Source: Glaciecola siphonariae (GTDB lineage Bacteria; Pseudomonadota; Gammaproteobacteria; Enterobacterales; Alteromonadaceae). Taken from it: 64,000 nucleotides of DNA. Below are positions 25,108 to 35,700 of the stretch, in pieces. The stretch lies in contig NZ_JBHSGU010000005.1 in assembly GCF_042652645.1 (NCBI RefSeq), positions 248,001-312,000 on the forward strand, in the 5' to 3' direction. The notes under the pieces are model-generated. The model was not told where the DNA came from. It did no database searches and worked only from the letters and a program-made list of their open reading frames with translations. The first letter of the stretch is position 1, and every line of letters starts with the position of its first letter. The position numbers and the translations under genes were made by a program.

Positions 25108-28100
25108 ATGAATGTGATCATCATTAATGAAAGTGCTAAAAAAGCGAAAAAACTAGCCAGCCGAGTTTTAGCTAACTATTTGCCTAACATCGGACGTAAT
25201 GTTTTTAGTGGTGCTATCACAAGTGAAGCTCTCAATATCTTGCAAGCAAAGCTTAACGACGTATCGTCTAAAAATACTTGTATAGCTTGTTTTAAGGTAT
25301 CTACTCGCCAAAGGCTCGAGTTGGTTTGGATTGTTGGTAGCAAGTTATATCATGATGAAGAGGGAAATTTTGCATTTAAATATACCCATCAACTAAGACC
25401 CAAAGAGCCAATGACAGATCACATAAAGTTAATCAGACAGTTTTTTATCACTCAAACCGAACTTGCTGCTTTGTTGCACGATTTAGGTAAAAACTTCATT
25501 CACTTTCAAGAAAAAATCAAACGAGCTGTTGACGGTAAAGCGGGTCCTATCGCAGACCCAGTCAGACATGAATATTTGTCATACCAAATCAGCAAAAGCA
25601 TATTTAATCTTGCTGATGTAAGTTCAGCAACGATAGCAGAAGGGGAGATTCTGGAGTACTTAAGCAATTTGCGCATAAAACTAGCAGAAATTAAAGACAA
25701 TAGCGCAAGCATTGATCTATTACATATGCATTTATATACAGCTGAAATCCCTGAGCTCTGGCATAAAAAAACGCTGCATGTATTTAGCCCTTCGCTCTAC
25801 CTCATCTTAAGCCATCATAAAATGCCATTTAAAAAGCGGTCACTCAAAGACACTTACCAAAACCAGAGCGACCTTGAATCTGAGGACTACGGCAGCTTAT
25901 ATCAACTTTTTTCTAAACAAGAATATATTCTGCAAAATAAAGGAATTTTAGAAAAGCTAGACGCTTTGATTGAGAGAATACAAGGGTATTTCGAAGAGAG
26001 TGAAAAGCTTGACTCAAAGCCTTTGCAGAACCTATTGGCTTCACCAAATCTGTTTATGATGTTAAGTCACTTCATATGTCGCCCATCATTAGTGTTAGCG
26101 GATCAACACTTTTCAAAACAAGTGGTAAATGAGCCCGACATTAGTATTTATCGGAATCCGGTTGCAAATACTTATCGGGTTAAAGAATCAACAAATGCCT
26201 TTAATCAATCATTAGTTTCGCATTTACAAGGTGTCGCCAAACTTAGCCGAACAACAGCTCGGTTTTTATTTCATTCCAGTTTTCAGAATGATTTTTCAAG
26301 TTTGCCTTTCATTGAAACATCTCCCAAAAAGCTCGTAAAAAAAGTACCGGCGAGGCTAGCAAAATTTCAGTGGCAAAACTCTGCTCAGCAGGCCGTGCTT
26401 GAAAAAATCGATTACATTGAAAAAGGCGGCTTTCTTGGCTTTGTTGTTGCTAAAACCGGCGCAGGTAAAACGGTAGCAAATTTAAAAATCATGAGTCAGG
26501 CTAATAATCATCGCAACTTCCGCATAAGTTATCTTCTTGGAATGCGCTCATTAACCCTTCAGACATTCGATGAATATAAAGCAATGTTCAACTTTGACGA
26601 TAGTGCGATGCTTGGAATAATTGGAAGTGCACTTACCAAACAAATTCACGAAAAAAATAAAACTAATGAGTTACAGAATGTCCCTAAAGGCGATGAGTTG
26701 AATGATCACGCTAATGATGATTTAAGTAATGCTGAAGCTTTAGAGCTTGAAGAGTCTGAAACAGAACTGTCTCATAAACTTGCTAACATCGACAACAAAA
26801 TTCCAGATTTTTTGAAATCCGAAGGCAGGTTCAAAAAAACTCAAGACATCATAAGCTCGCCAATCTTAATCAGCACTATTGATTATCTTATTAGTGGCAT
26901 GAACTCACCTAAAAGCACGGCCTCAAAGTATCTTATTCGCCTAATGAGTAGCGACATCATATTGGATGAAATAGACAATTATTCTGAAATTCAGTTACTG
27001 TCCATCGTTAGAATGATAACCGTCAGCGCGATGTTTGGAAACAAAGTACTAATAAGTTCGGCAACGCTATCGCCGGAGCATGTATCATTGATTAAAAAGG
27101 CGTATCAATACGGCTATGAGCAGTATTTGAAAATAAAAGGTCTGAGCCCTCAAAATAACAAGGTATTTATCGGTTTATTTACTCACTTTGAACAACTAAA
27201 CCGAGTTGAAGCATCAGACACTTGTGATATAGATGCATTTTTCGCGGACTTTTCGCGAGACACTAAAAACGCTGAGCAAAAACATTACATCGCGCAGCTT
27301 TGCTTACCAAGCGATCATATAGCGGGTGCATATCAATGTATTTTGGATAAAGCACTTGAACTCGCAGATGTGCACAGCACCAAAATATTGTGCGCAGACG
27401 GCGAAGCAATAGAGTTCAGTACTGGGCTGATCAAACTATGCAACGTTAAACACATAATTCCGATGGCATTGGCGTTATTAAATAATGAACTAACAATCAC
27501 TAAAAATGAGGATACCTTAATTAAATTTGCTTGCTACCACTCCAAACATTTTGATGCGCATAAATCTTATCAAGAATTTGTATTTTCGCAGTTATTAAAG
27601 CGCAAAGATGACAAGGATTTGGTCAATACCGAGACTTGGAAAACGATAGAGAAGCAAGCAAAAGCCAAAGGCGCCAAAAAGATAGTGTTTATTTTGCTCG
27701 CCTCGCCAATTGTAGATACTGGAAGAGACTTTGATTTTGATTTTGCCATTTCAGAGTTTAGGGACCATCGCGGCTTAGTTCAAACATGCGGTCGTGTGTT
27801 AAGGCATAGAGCGATAAGGGATGTTAAACATCGTCAACTAGGGGCTTTTAACCCAAATATATGGATGTTAGATAGAAGTCTACGATCTTACGAGCCAAAC
27901 TCAAACATGCCGCCTTACTCCGGCCCAGGATTTCAAAACAGTATTGAATATAGTGGCGGCTCAATAAAACAAACAACGTTATCATTGGCTGATGAATATA
28001 AAGACGCAAGTGCGTTAGAGTTAAGTGAGTTTGAGTCGGGTAAAGCTGTTAATGCCAGCATATTTATGGATACTTCTCACAGTTCCGAAGCTCGTCGTTT

Positions 28101-28512
28101 AGAGTTAGAGAAAATTGCGTGTATTAGCCGAAATGAAGACTTAAAACCTGAAAAATTATTTGCCCCCCAAAATGTGATATCTTCTGAGTTTGCGGACGGT
28201 TTAAGCTTTCGAGATTCCTTAAAGAGGGAAGATACTTGTCTTTTTTCCTTGCACGAAGATGAGATAAAGCAGGTAAATATAAAACCTAAAAGCGGTGAAT
28301 ACAGCTACTTAACTGATGAAGCTAGTTTACTGAAATTCGATTTTACCCCTTTTAAAAATAAAGATTTATTGCTAGTTCAAAAATCGCTAATCGATGTTAT
28401 GCGTCACTATAAGCTAGACGATGGTCGACTCCAAAAATTGAATGTTCCCCACCAAAGCAATAAAGTAGGGATAAACCGACTTATTTTTCATGAGTATTTG
28501 GGTTGTATGTAG
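25108..28512 (+). CDS. cas2-3: Cas2-Cas3 fusion nuclease-helicase, type I-F
   Basis: Degrades target DNA recruited by Cascade and, through its Cas2 part, takes part in spacer acquisition. The 1134 residues begin with a Cas2-like domain (about 1-95, MNVIIINESAKKAKKLASRV). An HD nuclease domain follows, with H124-D125 in LLHDLGK and a histidine in VRHEYLSYQ. The SF2 helicase has Walker A AKTGAGKT near 448-455 and a DEID box at 620-623. A typical C-terminal helicase part follows (GRDFDFDFAI, QTCGRVLRHR). It is transcribed away from all other cas genes, with a weak ribosome site. Canonical I-F loci keep it next to cas1. Confidence 0.95.
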   Translation: MNVIIINESAKKAKKLASRVLANYLPNIGRNVFSGAITSEALNILQAKLNDVSSKNTCIACFKVSTRQRLELVWIVGSKLYHDEEGNFAFKYTHQLRPKEPMTDHIKLIRQFFITQTELAALLHDLGKNFIHFQEKIKRAVDGKAGPIADPVRHEYLSYQISKSIFNLADVSSATIAEGEILEYLSNLRIKLAEIKDNSASIDLLHMHLYTAEIPELWHKKTLHVFSPSLYLILSHHKMPFKKRSLKDTYQNQSDLESEDYGSLYQLFSKQEYILQNKGILEKLDALIERIQGYFEESEKLDSKPLQNLLASPNLFMMLSHFICRPSLVLADQHFSKQVVNEPDISIYRNPVANTYRVKESTNAFNQSLVSHLQGVAKLSRTTARFLFHSSFQNDFSSLPFIETSPKKLVKKVPARLAKFQWQNSAQQAVLEKIDYIEKGGFLGFVVAKTGAGKTVANLKIMSQANNHRNFRISYLLGMRSLTLQTFDEYKAMFNFDDSAMLGIIGSALTKQIHEKNKTNELQNVPKGDELNDHANDDLSNAEALELEESETELSHKLANIDNKIPDFLKSEGRFKKTQDIISSPILISTIDYLISGMNSPKSTASKYLIRLMSSDIILDEIDNYSEIQLLSIVRMITVSAMFGNKVLISSATLSPEHVSLIKKAYQYGYEQYLKIKGLSPQNNKVFIGLFTHFEQLNRVEASDTCDIDAFFADFSRDTKNAEQKHYIAQLCLPSDHIAGAYQCILDKALELADVHSTKILCADGEAIEFSTGLIKLCNVKHIIPMALALLNNELTITKNEDTLIKFACYHSKHFDAHKSYQEFVFSQLLKRKDDKDLVNTETWKTIEKQAKAKGAKKIVFILLASPIVDTGRDFDFDFAISEFRDHRGLVQTCGRVLRHRAIRDVKHRQLGAFNPNIWMLDRSLRSYEPNSNMPPYSGPGFQNSIEYSGGSIKQTTLSLADEYKDASALELSEFESGKAVNASIFMDTSHSSEARRLELEKIACISRNEDLKPEKLFAPQNVISSEFADGLSFRDSLKREDTCLFSLHEDEIKQVNIKPKSGEYSYLTDEASLLKFDFTPFKNKDLLLVQKSLIDVMRHYKLDDGRLQKLNVPHQSNKVGINRLIFHEYLGCM

Positions 28513-28638
28513 CGAACATATCTAATATTTGAACAAGTTAAATAAGGTTAACAGTCAATATTATCGGCCAAAAGGCAACCACATTATCTCTACTCGAAAC
28601 AGACGACCATTATTAAGCACTCTTGACTAATCAAGGAG

Positions 28639-28658
28639 ATTACTGCCTGCGCAGTAAT
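28639..28658. repeat. Inverted repeat downstream of cas2-3
   Basis: ATTACTGC and GCAGTAAT form a perfect 8-bp stem with a 4-nt loop, without a T run. The 271-bp gap also has imperfect direct repeats of GTGATAA-GTT(C)TGG type around 28700-28775. No gene is seen here. Confidence 0.5.
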
Positions 28659-28783
28659 GACGGAAGTAATTTGCAATTGAATGTATTTGATAATTCTTGT
28701 GATAAGTTCAGGTAATACGTTTTGATGCTAAATTTTGTTATAAATTTTGGTGATAAGTTCTGGTGATAAATTTTGGGAAAAGA

Positions 28784-29269
28784 CTAGGCCTTTTTATGCA
28801 CATCGGGTCGATGGGTTTTTACCATTCCTTGCAAAAAGTTTCGCAGTAGTTGGTCTTGGCATACCCGATAGCTCCTATGGTCAGGCTTTCTGAATAAGGC
28901 GGTGAGTTCGCTTTTACCTGCAGGAAAGCCGCCGTTTCGGAGTATTTTAAGCATATCGTCTTGCTGATAACTCATGGCAATCTTAATCTTGCGCAAAATA
29001 TCGTTATTGCTTAAGCGTTGTGAGCCTTTCAAAACCTGTGGCTCGCGCCCTTCCTGCTTTCCGCGTTTTTGAATAATAAGGCCATCTAAAAACAGCGACA
29101 AGGTTTTGTCTCGACAGGGCAAAAAGCCTTCTTCATCTTCTTTTTTCATCATGCTGCTTAAATAGCTTTCTTCTAACTCATAACCGGCCAGCTTAAAAAT
29201 GCTAATGGTGGCTTTGTTATCTAGTGAAAGGGCAAAGCGCAGTCGGCGCAACACGTCATTTAATAGCAT
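28784..29269 (-). CDS. yehS: DUF1456 (YehS) family protein
   Basis: A 161-residue protein with two copies of the DUF1456 unit, each starting with a pattern like NDVLRRLRFALSLDN or NDILRKIKIAMSYQQ (about residues 4-18 and 88-102). The biochemical role of YehS is unknown. It is the first clear chromosomal gene after the CRISPR-cas island and lies downstream of rlmA on the same strand (39 bp apart), probably in one transcript. Confidence 0.85.
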   Translation of the reverse strand: MLLNDVLRRLRFALSLDNKATISIFKLAGYELEESYLSSMMKKEDEEGFLPCRDKTLSLFLDGLIIQKRGKQEGREPQVLKGSQRLSNNDILRKIKIAMSYQQDDMLKILRNGGFPAGKSELTALFRKPDHRSYRVCQDQLLRNFLQGMVKTHRPDVHKKA

Positions 29270-29308
29270 AAAAAGGTCTTTTGAAGTGGTAAATGTGGCT
29301 ACTATACA

Positions 29309-30163
29309 TCAAAGTGCCCGACATATCTTGAGCGAAAAGTCTGCGCTGCATTGCCTCAACTGTTCACTTAAGCGTAATTTATTGTCTTCAGATATTCGCC
29401 AGTAATAAGGCGTCATTTTAAGCAGATTAAGACGACTCTGTGCATCGCCGAGCATAAAAGAAAAGCTAAGGGTATGCGAAGCTTCAATAACAAAATGCTC
29501 CGGCGCTTCGGCGTTTGACTCGTGCACTTGCACATCCTTATACACAAATGCTTTGAGTTCGTGTAAATGCTGAGGGGCGGGCTCCACGCATATCCAAAGC
29601 GCATTAGGTTTAAGCACCCTTGCAAGCTCCTGTGAACTCGATGGTGCAAACACTTGAAGTGCGATGTCTACTGAGTCGTCTGGCAGCGGAATGTCAAAGC
29701 TACTTCCCACACAATAGTGATTGCCGGGGTGAGCACGTGCGGCTTTTTGTATCGCAGGTTTTGCAATATCCAAGCCTGCAACGTCCATATTTATCGATTG
29801 CTTGTTAACGAGCGCTTGAATGTATGAGGAGTAATAACCCTCAGAACAACCAAGGTCCAATAATAAGGGTACTTGTTGGTCGGCGGTCTTCTCATAAGAC
29901 GCAGCTTCTAAATGCGACAGCACCAAACGTGCGAGCTCATCGGCCAACGGCGCATAGGCGCCACTGGCTAAAAAAGCCTGTCGCGCTACAACCATCTCTT
30001 TACTATCACCAGGAGCCTTGCTTTTTTTATGCTGTGCCAACAGCAAATTCACATACCCTTCTTTGGCAATATCAAACGCATGATGGCCGTCGCATTTTAG
30101 CGTCCTCCCAGATAATGTTAGCAACTGCTTACATACCGGACATATCCAATTGAAATAGCTCAT
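29309..30163 (-). CDS. rlmA: 23S rRNA (guanine-N1)-methyltransferase RlmA
   Basis: Methylates G745 of 23S rRNA in the gammaproteobacterial RlmA(I) type. The 284-residue protein has an N-terminal zinc-binding region with CPVC and a later C-x-x-H (KCDGHHAFD). The family motif EGYVNLLLAQHKKSKAPGDS (about 36-55) follows, then a Rossmann-type SAM domain with LLLDLGCSEGYYS (about 103-115). It ends before yehS and starts 28 bp after the parC stop. Confidence 0.92.
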   Translation of the reverse strand: MSYFNWICPVCKQLLTLSGRTLKCDGHHAFDIAKEGYVNLLLAQHKKSKAPGDSKEMVVARQAFLASGAYAPLADELARLVLSHLEAASYEKTADQQVPLLLDLGCSEGYYSSYIQALVNKQSINMDVAGLDIAKPAIQKAARAHPGNHYCVGSSFDIPLPDDSVDIALQVFAPSSSQELARVLKPNALWICVEPAPQHLHELKAFVYKDVQVHESNAEAPEHFVIEASHTLSFSFMLGDAQSRLNLLKMTPYYWRISEDNKLRLSEQLRQCSADFSLKICRAL

Positions 30164-30191
30164 TAGATACTAAAACGCTTTTAATAAGGAC

Positions 30192-32618
30192 TTAATTATC
30201 GTCATTGCCGGCATTTTTATCGGCAATATCGCTGTCTACATCAAATTTTGGACCGCTTTTCGATGCATCTTGTGCCACATTTTCAGAATCACTATTTTTA
30301 ATGACCTCTTGCGGTAAGCTAGCGCTTACATCAGCAGCATTATCAACACTTGCCGGCTCTGGTGCCTTGCTAACAACTTCAACCTCATCGACTCTCTGCA
30401 ATCCACGCGGAAGTTTATTACCTCGCCGGCCACGTTCTCCGTGATAGTGCTGCAAATCGGCTTGCGACAATGTCATGATGCGCTTGCCAGCCACCACTTT
30501 CACACTCGCACCTTCCGGCACCACGGCTAAATGCGTGAGGTATTCTTCGCGCGTTTTCGCTTTTGCAGACGGAATATTCATAAGCTTATTGCCCTTGCCT
30601 TTTCCTAAAACGGGTAAGTCTTTTAATGGGAATAAGAGCATTCTGCCTTGATTCGAAATACACAAACACCAGTCGGTCTCTAGATTGATAAGACGTTGCG
30701 GACACAGAATTTTAGCGCCCACTGGTAGCGATACGAAGGCTTTGCCGGCTTTGTTTTTAGTCAACATGTCTTCAAAATGTCCAACAAAGCCATAACCGGC
30801 ATCAGAGCCCACTAGGTAGGCTTGCTTCTCGTTGGCCATAATCACATATTCGGCGCGCTCGCCGCCGACAATGCTAAATCGACCGGTAAGTGGCTCACCT
30901 TGGCTTCTTGCGGAGGGTAAGGCATGCGCATCGCACGAGAAGGTGCGCCCTGATGAGTCTAAAAACACCGCCGGTTGGTTACTTCTTCCCTTGGCGCTGT
31001 GCAAATAGGTATCGCCCGATTTATAACTTAAACTTGCGCCATCAATATCGTGGCCTTTAGCGCACCTCGCCCAGCCTTTTTCAGACAAGACAACAGTTAC
31101 CGCTTCTGATGGAACGAGCTCTTTTTCAGTTAAGGCTTTGGCTTCTGAACGCTGAATAATTGGAGAGCGTCTGTCGTCACCGTAAATCTCGGCGGCTTCC
31201 AATATTTCTTTTTTCATCAATGTTTTTAAACGTCGGTCTGAGCCTAACAATAGCTCTAAAGAATCACGCTCTTTGCTGAGCTCTTCTTGCTCACCGGTTA
31301 TTTTAACTTCTTCAAGCTTGGCCAAATGACGTAGTTTAAGCTCTAAAATGGCTTCGGCCTGGGTATCAGAAATTCCGAAGCGTTCCATCAATACAGGCTT
31401 AGGTTTATCTTCGTTTCTAATAATCGCGATGACTTCATCGATATTTAAAAAGGCAATCAATAAGCCTTCTAAAATATGTAAGCGCGCCAATACTTTATCT
31501 AGGCGATACTGTAAGCGGCGAGTAACGGTTTCTTTTCTGAAGGTGAGCCATTCGCTCAAAATGGTTTTTAAATCTTTTACCTGTGGGCGACCGTCTAAAC
31601 CAATCATATTGATGTTGACGCGATATGATTTTTCTAAATCGGTTGTCGCAAACAAATGCTGCATTACCTGCTCAATGTCTACTCTATTTGAGCGCGGCGT
31701 GACCACCAAGCGCGTTGGGTTTTCATGATCAGACTCATCGCGTAAGTCACTTACAAACGGCAACTTTTTAGCCTGCATCTGCCCAGCAATTTGCTCTAGA
31801 ATTTTTGCACCAGACGCTTGATGCGGCAAAGCAGTGATCACCACCTCACCGTTGTCCTCATGATAGACCGCTCGCATTTTGATACTGCCGCGTCCGGTTT
31901 CATAGATTTTTTGGATATCAGTGCGAGGGGTAATAATTTCGGCGTCGGTGGGATAATCAGGCCCCTGAACGTGGGCCAATAAATCTGACAGTTCGGCTTT
32001 GTTATTGTCGAGCAGTTCAGCGCATGCATGCGCTAGCTCTCTTGCATTGTGCGGCGGAATGTCAGTTGCCATACCCACTGCAATACCGGTGACCCCATTA
32101 AGCAAAATATGCGGCAAACGCGCCGGCAGTACTTTAGGCTCTTGCAGGGTGCCGTCAAAATTGGGCGACCAATCAGTAGTGCCTTGCCCTAGCTCGGTCA
32201 GCAAGACTTCTGAAAATTTAGATAAACGCGCCTCGGTATAACGCATCGCGGCGAAAGACTTTGGATCATCGGGTGCGCCCCAGTTACCTTGCCCATCTAC
32301 CAGCGGATAACGGTACGAAAATGGCTGCGCCATTAACACCATCGCTTCATAACATGCTGAATCGCCATGGGGGTGAAATTTACCCAGTACATCACCCACC
32401 GTGCGCGCAGACTTTTTGTATTTTGCGTTGTTACTCAGGCCCAAGTCAGACATGGCGTAGATGATGCGGCGCTGAACTGGCTTTAAGCCGTCACCAATGT
32501 GGGGGAGCGCTCGGTCCATAATGACGTACATCGAGTAATTGAGATAGGCGTCTTCGGTAAAGCGTCCGAGTGACAGCTGCTCGATGCCGTCACTGTTTAT
32601 TATTATGTCATTGTTCAT
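30192..32618 (-). CDS. parC: DNA topoisomerase IV subunit A
   Basis: Breakage-reunion subunit of topoisomerase IV, which unlinks daughter chromosomes. 808 residues, longer than E. coli ParC because of an acidic, probably disordered tail. The catalytic tyrosine is in AAMRYTEARL. The quinolone-determining region GKFHPHGDSACYEAMV keeps the serine and glutamate of quinolone-sensitive enzymes. The C-terminal part shows beta-pinwheel repeats and the PRGLQRVDEVEVVSK region. parE is not adjacent. rlmA and yehS follow on the same strand. Confidence 0.95.
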   Translation of the reverse strand: MNNDIIINSDGIEQLSLGRFTEDAYLNYSMYVIMDRALPHIGDGLKPVQRRIIYAMSDLGLSNNAKYKKSARTVGDVLGKFHPHGDSACYEAMVLMAQPFSYRYPLVDGQGNWGAPDDPKSFAAMRYTEARLSKFSEVLLTELGQGTTDWSPNFDGTLQEPKVLPARLPHILLNGVTGIAVGMATDIPPHNARELAHACAELLDNNKAELSDLLAHVQGPDYPTDAEIITPRTDIQKIYETGRGSIKMRAVYHEDNGEVVITALPHQASGAKILEQIAGQMQAKKLPFVSDLRDESDHENPTRLVVTPRSNRVDIEQVMQHLFATTDLEKSYRVNINMIGLDGRPQVKDLKTILSEWLTFRKETVTRRLQYRLDKVLARLHILEGLLIAFLNIDEVIAIIRNEDKPKPVLMERFGISDTQAEAILELKLRHLAKLEEVKITGEQEELSKERDSLELLLGSDRRLKTLMKKEILEAAEIYGDDRRSPIIQRSEAKALTEKELVPSEAVTVVLSEKGWARCAKGHDIDGASLSYKSGDTYLHSAKGRSNQPAVFLDSSGRTFSCDAHALPSARSQGEPLTGRFSIVGGERAEYVIMANEKQAYLVGSDAGYGFVGHFEDMLTKNKAGKAFVSLPVGAKILCPQRLINLETDWCLCISNQGRMLLFPLKDLPVLGKGKGNKLMNIPSAKAKTREEYLTHLAVVPEGASVKVVAGKRIMTLSQADLQHYHGERGRRGNKLPRGLQRVDEVEVVSKAPEPASVDNAADVSASLPQEVIKNSDSENVAQDASKSGPKFDVDSDIADKNAGNDDN

Positions 32619-32745
32619 AAGTTAACGGTCATATATCAAAAGTCATAGGGTAAAAAGTGTTTGAACAAGCCATGTATACTTATTCAACAGGAATCTTTAT
32701 ATTAGGCTCATGGTATCGCATTTTTCATAAAAGCATAACTTCTCA

Positions 32746-35700
32746 TTGAATAAACTCATGTCGAATGTCGCGTTTTGTATGTTTCTCTGTTTGAGCCTGC
32801 TTGTGCTGCATGTTCCGCAGGCGCTCGCCGACAATAAAATTGTGCTTACGCAGACCGAAGATGCCGAATTAGTCACGCCTAAATTTGCGGTGTATTGGCA
32901 AGATGGAGAACCGTTGAGCTTCGACAGTTTTCGCGCCAATAAAGACACGATGCCGTACCAGTTTTCACAACAGTCTAACTTTGGATTTGTCCGCGACGGA
33001 CTTTGGTTTCATGCTCGCGTGACCAATCAGACCGAGCTGAATGACTGGGTCCTATCAGTCAGATTCGCGCAGTTACAAGATGCACAACTTTATTTGATGT
33101 ATCGCGGTGATGTGATTTACCAAGGCACCGACGGCATCAAAAATAAAACCTCCCGCTATGCAAATCCCACGTTCGAGTTTTCGCTGCCCAAAGATGAAAC
33201 CATCGACATTTTTCTCTATGCCTCCTCATCGAGCATGTCACTGCTTGCGCCTATCTATATTCAGCCAGAGGCCGTGCACGATTTAACCAATCAAATTGAC
33301 TTTTTATTGTGGGGAGGATTTTACGGCGCAATCCTGATCTTGGCTATGTATGCCATCACCTTTTCGTTTAATTATCCGAGTATTAACAATCTCTTGTTTT
33401 TCAGTCATATTGCCATTGTGCTTTTATGGCAACTGAACTGGAGTGGGCACAGCCATTTGCTTGGTGGCCAGTTTTCTGCACTATTTAACATTTTAAAGCC
33501 CGAAGAACTGCTCATATTGCTGGGCATTTCGAGCTCTGCCTTTACGCTCAATTTACTGCCAAAAACACTCTATTCCAAACAGCTCAGACTCAGTTTAATC
33601 ATGTTTGTGGGCATTGCCGCGCTTGGACTGCTACTTTTACAAGTGCCCTCTTTATCCATTGAATGGCGCTTTATTGTGACGTATTCAGTTGGGTTTAGCG
33701 GTTTGGGCATCAACTTTTTAAGCGCCTTACAGGCTTTTAAACATCAATATGTGCCCGCCAGACCTATTATGATTGGTTGGGCCATAATGTCGCTTGGTGC
33801 AATCCTCAGCACCCTTTATATTTTTGGATATTTATCAACTAACACCTTTAACGCCCAACTATTTCAACTGGCGCTTAACATTCAGGCCGGCGCTTTTTTA
33901 CTGGCAATTGTGAGTCGTACTCAAAGCGAACTTGAAACAGAGCTCGTCCAAGCAAGAGCAGATGCTGAAAACAACTTCATTTTAGTTGAAGAACAAAACG
34001 TACACCTCGAAATGGCCCGACGTGATGCGGTGAAGGCGAGTGAAGTAAAATCGCAGTTCCTTGCCAATATGTCTCACGAAATCCGAACTCCTCTTAACGC
34101 CATTATTGGCTTTAGCAAGGAGCTCGAGTCGAAGGTAAACGTGGCTGAGCGCGAAGAGCATATTAAAATTGTAAATTCAGCAGCATCCGACCTCTTAACC
34201 TTAGTTAACGACATTCTGGACTTCTCAAAAATGGAGGCCGGGCACCTAAGTCTTAACGCCAAACCGTTTCGCCCTAAAGACTTGTTTGAAGATATTGCTG
34301 CGACGATGTCAAAAACTGCGCATCTCAAACAGCTAGAATTTATTTACGACGTAGACGACATGCCCAAGTATTTGATCGGGGATGTGTTTAGGCTTAAACA
34401 ACTGCTTACCAATCTAATCAGTAATGCATTGAAGTTTACAAATTACGGGCACGTTGCACTCAGAGCAAAAGTACTCTCGTTAACCAGTGTGGAATGCCTG
34501 CTCTCTATTAAGATTGAAGACTCAGGCATAGGCATTAGCGAAAACGATGTAAACAGTATTTTCACCGCATTTCATCAGCTCGATGACGAACTCAATCGCT
34601 CTTATCAAGGCACCGGACTTGGGCTAGTTATTTGTCAGGAGCTTGTATACTTAATGCATGGCGAGCTCACAGTGCAGTCAGCCCCATCTCAGGGCAGCAC
34701 ATTTGAAGCGCAAATTCCGTTTAAAGTGCAGCCTCTCACCTCAAACAAAAATGAAGTATTGCCGTTCATGGGCCGCAAAGCCTTTGTATTCGATAAATGG
34801 GAGGCCTCACGGCGCACGCTGGCAAGTCAGCTTAAGTTGAGCGGATTTGAGGTCAGTAGTTTTGAATCTTTACCGATATTACGTGAGCATCTAGTTGAAG
34901 ACGCTTATTTATTTGTGACCTTAGCTCTGAAAGACGCCGCACAGCGTCATCTGATATTTGACCAACTCAAAGACTTTGCGCCAGCCAATACGGTACTGCT
35001 GTTCTCCGGCCCTTCGCCCCCTAACCCACTGATGAGCATTCTGCCGGTATCAACCAAAGTAGTTCGCCTACCGCTGACCGCTCGTAAAATTGCTGCACTC
35101 GAATCCACGGTGCAGCTTGCTAAACCGTCGGTGAATGAGCGTCAGATCATGCAATTGCCCAGCGTGAGGATGCTTGCAGTAGACGATATGGAGCTCAATT
35201 TACGGCTGCTTGAGACTTGGCTTAAAAAATCGCCAATCACCCTCGACTTAGCCTACGACGGCGCCAGCGCAATTAAAAAGTGTGAGCAAGTTGAATACGA
35301 CCTCATATTGATGGACATTCAAATGCCCTCTATGGACGGTATTGAAACCACTAAACATATTCGCAAAACCACACGCAATATGGGCACGCCTATCATCGCA
35401 GTAACCGCCCACGCGTTAGAGGCAGAAAAACAGCACTTTTTTGAATCGGGCTTAGAAGACTTTTTGTCAAAGCCTATACAGCTCGACAACCTCATCGAAC
35501 TCATTAATGAATGGTGCGACATGCCCGAGCAGAGTGTCGACAAGCTACCAGAGAGCATTGATTGGGAACTCGCTATGTTTCGTTCAAATCAAAACCCCGA
35601 GGTGGCAATGTCATTTATGGATGATTTTATTACTCACCTCAGCGAACATAAAAAAGACATTGCTCATTATGGCGATCATCATCAAATCGAAAACGTATTA

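Noticed and set aside
20330..28512. Type I-F2 (no Cas8f) or Tn7-linked I-F3 assignment
   Set aside because: Cas8f is present by its length and GGTKPxNIS motif and is not fused to Cas5f. Cas1 and Cas2-3 are present, and no TnsA, TnsB, TnsC or TniQ gene is seen.
16932..28783. A discrete mobile element carrying the CRISPR-cas island
   Set aside because: No integrase, transposase, tRNA target or flanking direct repeats were found. Horizontal origin is possible but not shown.
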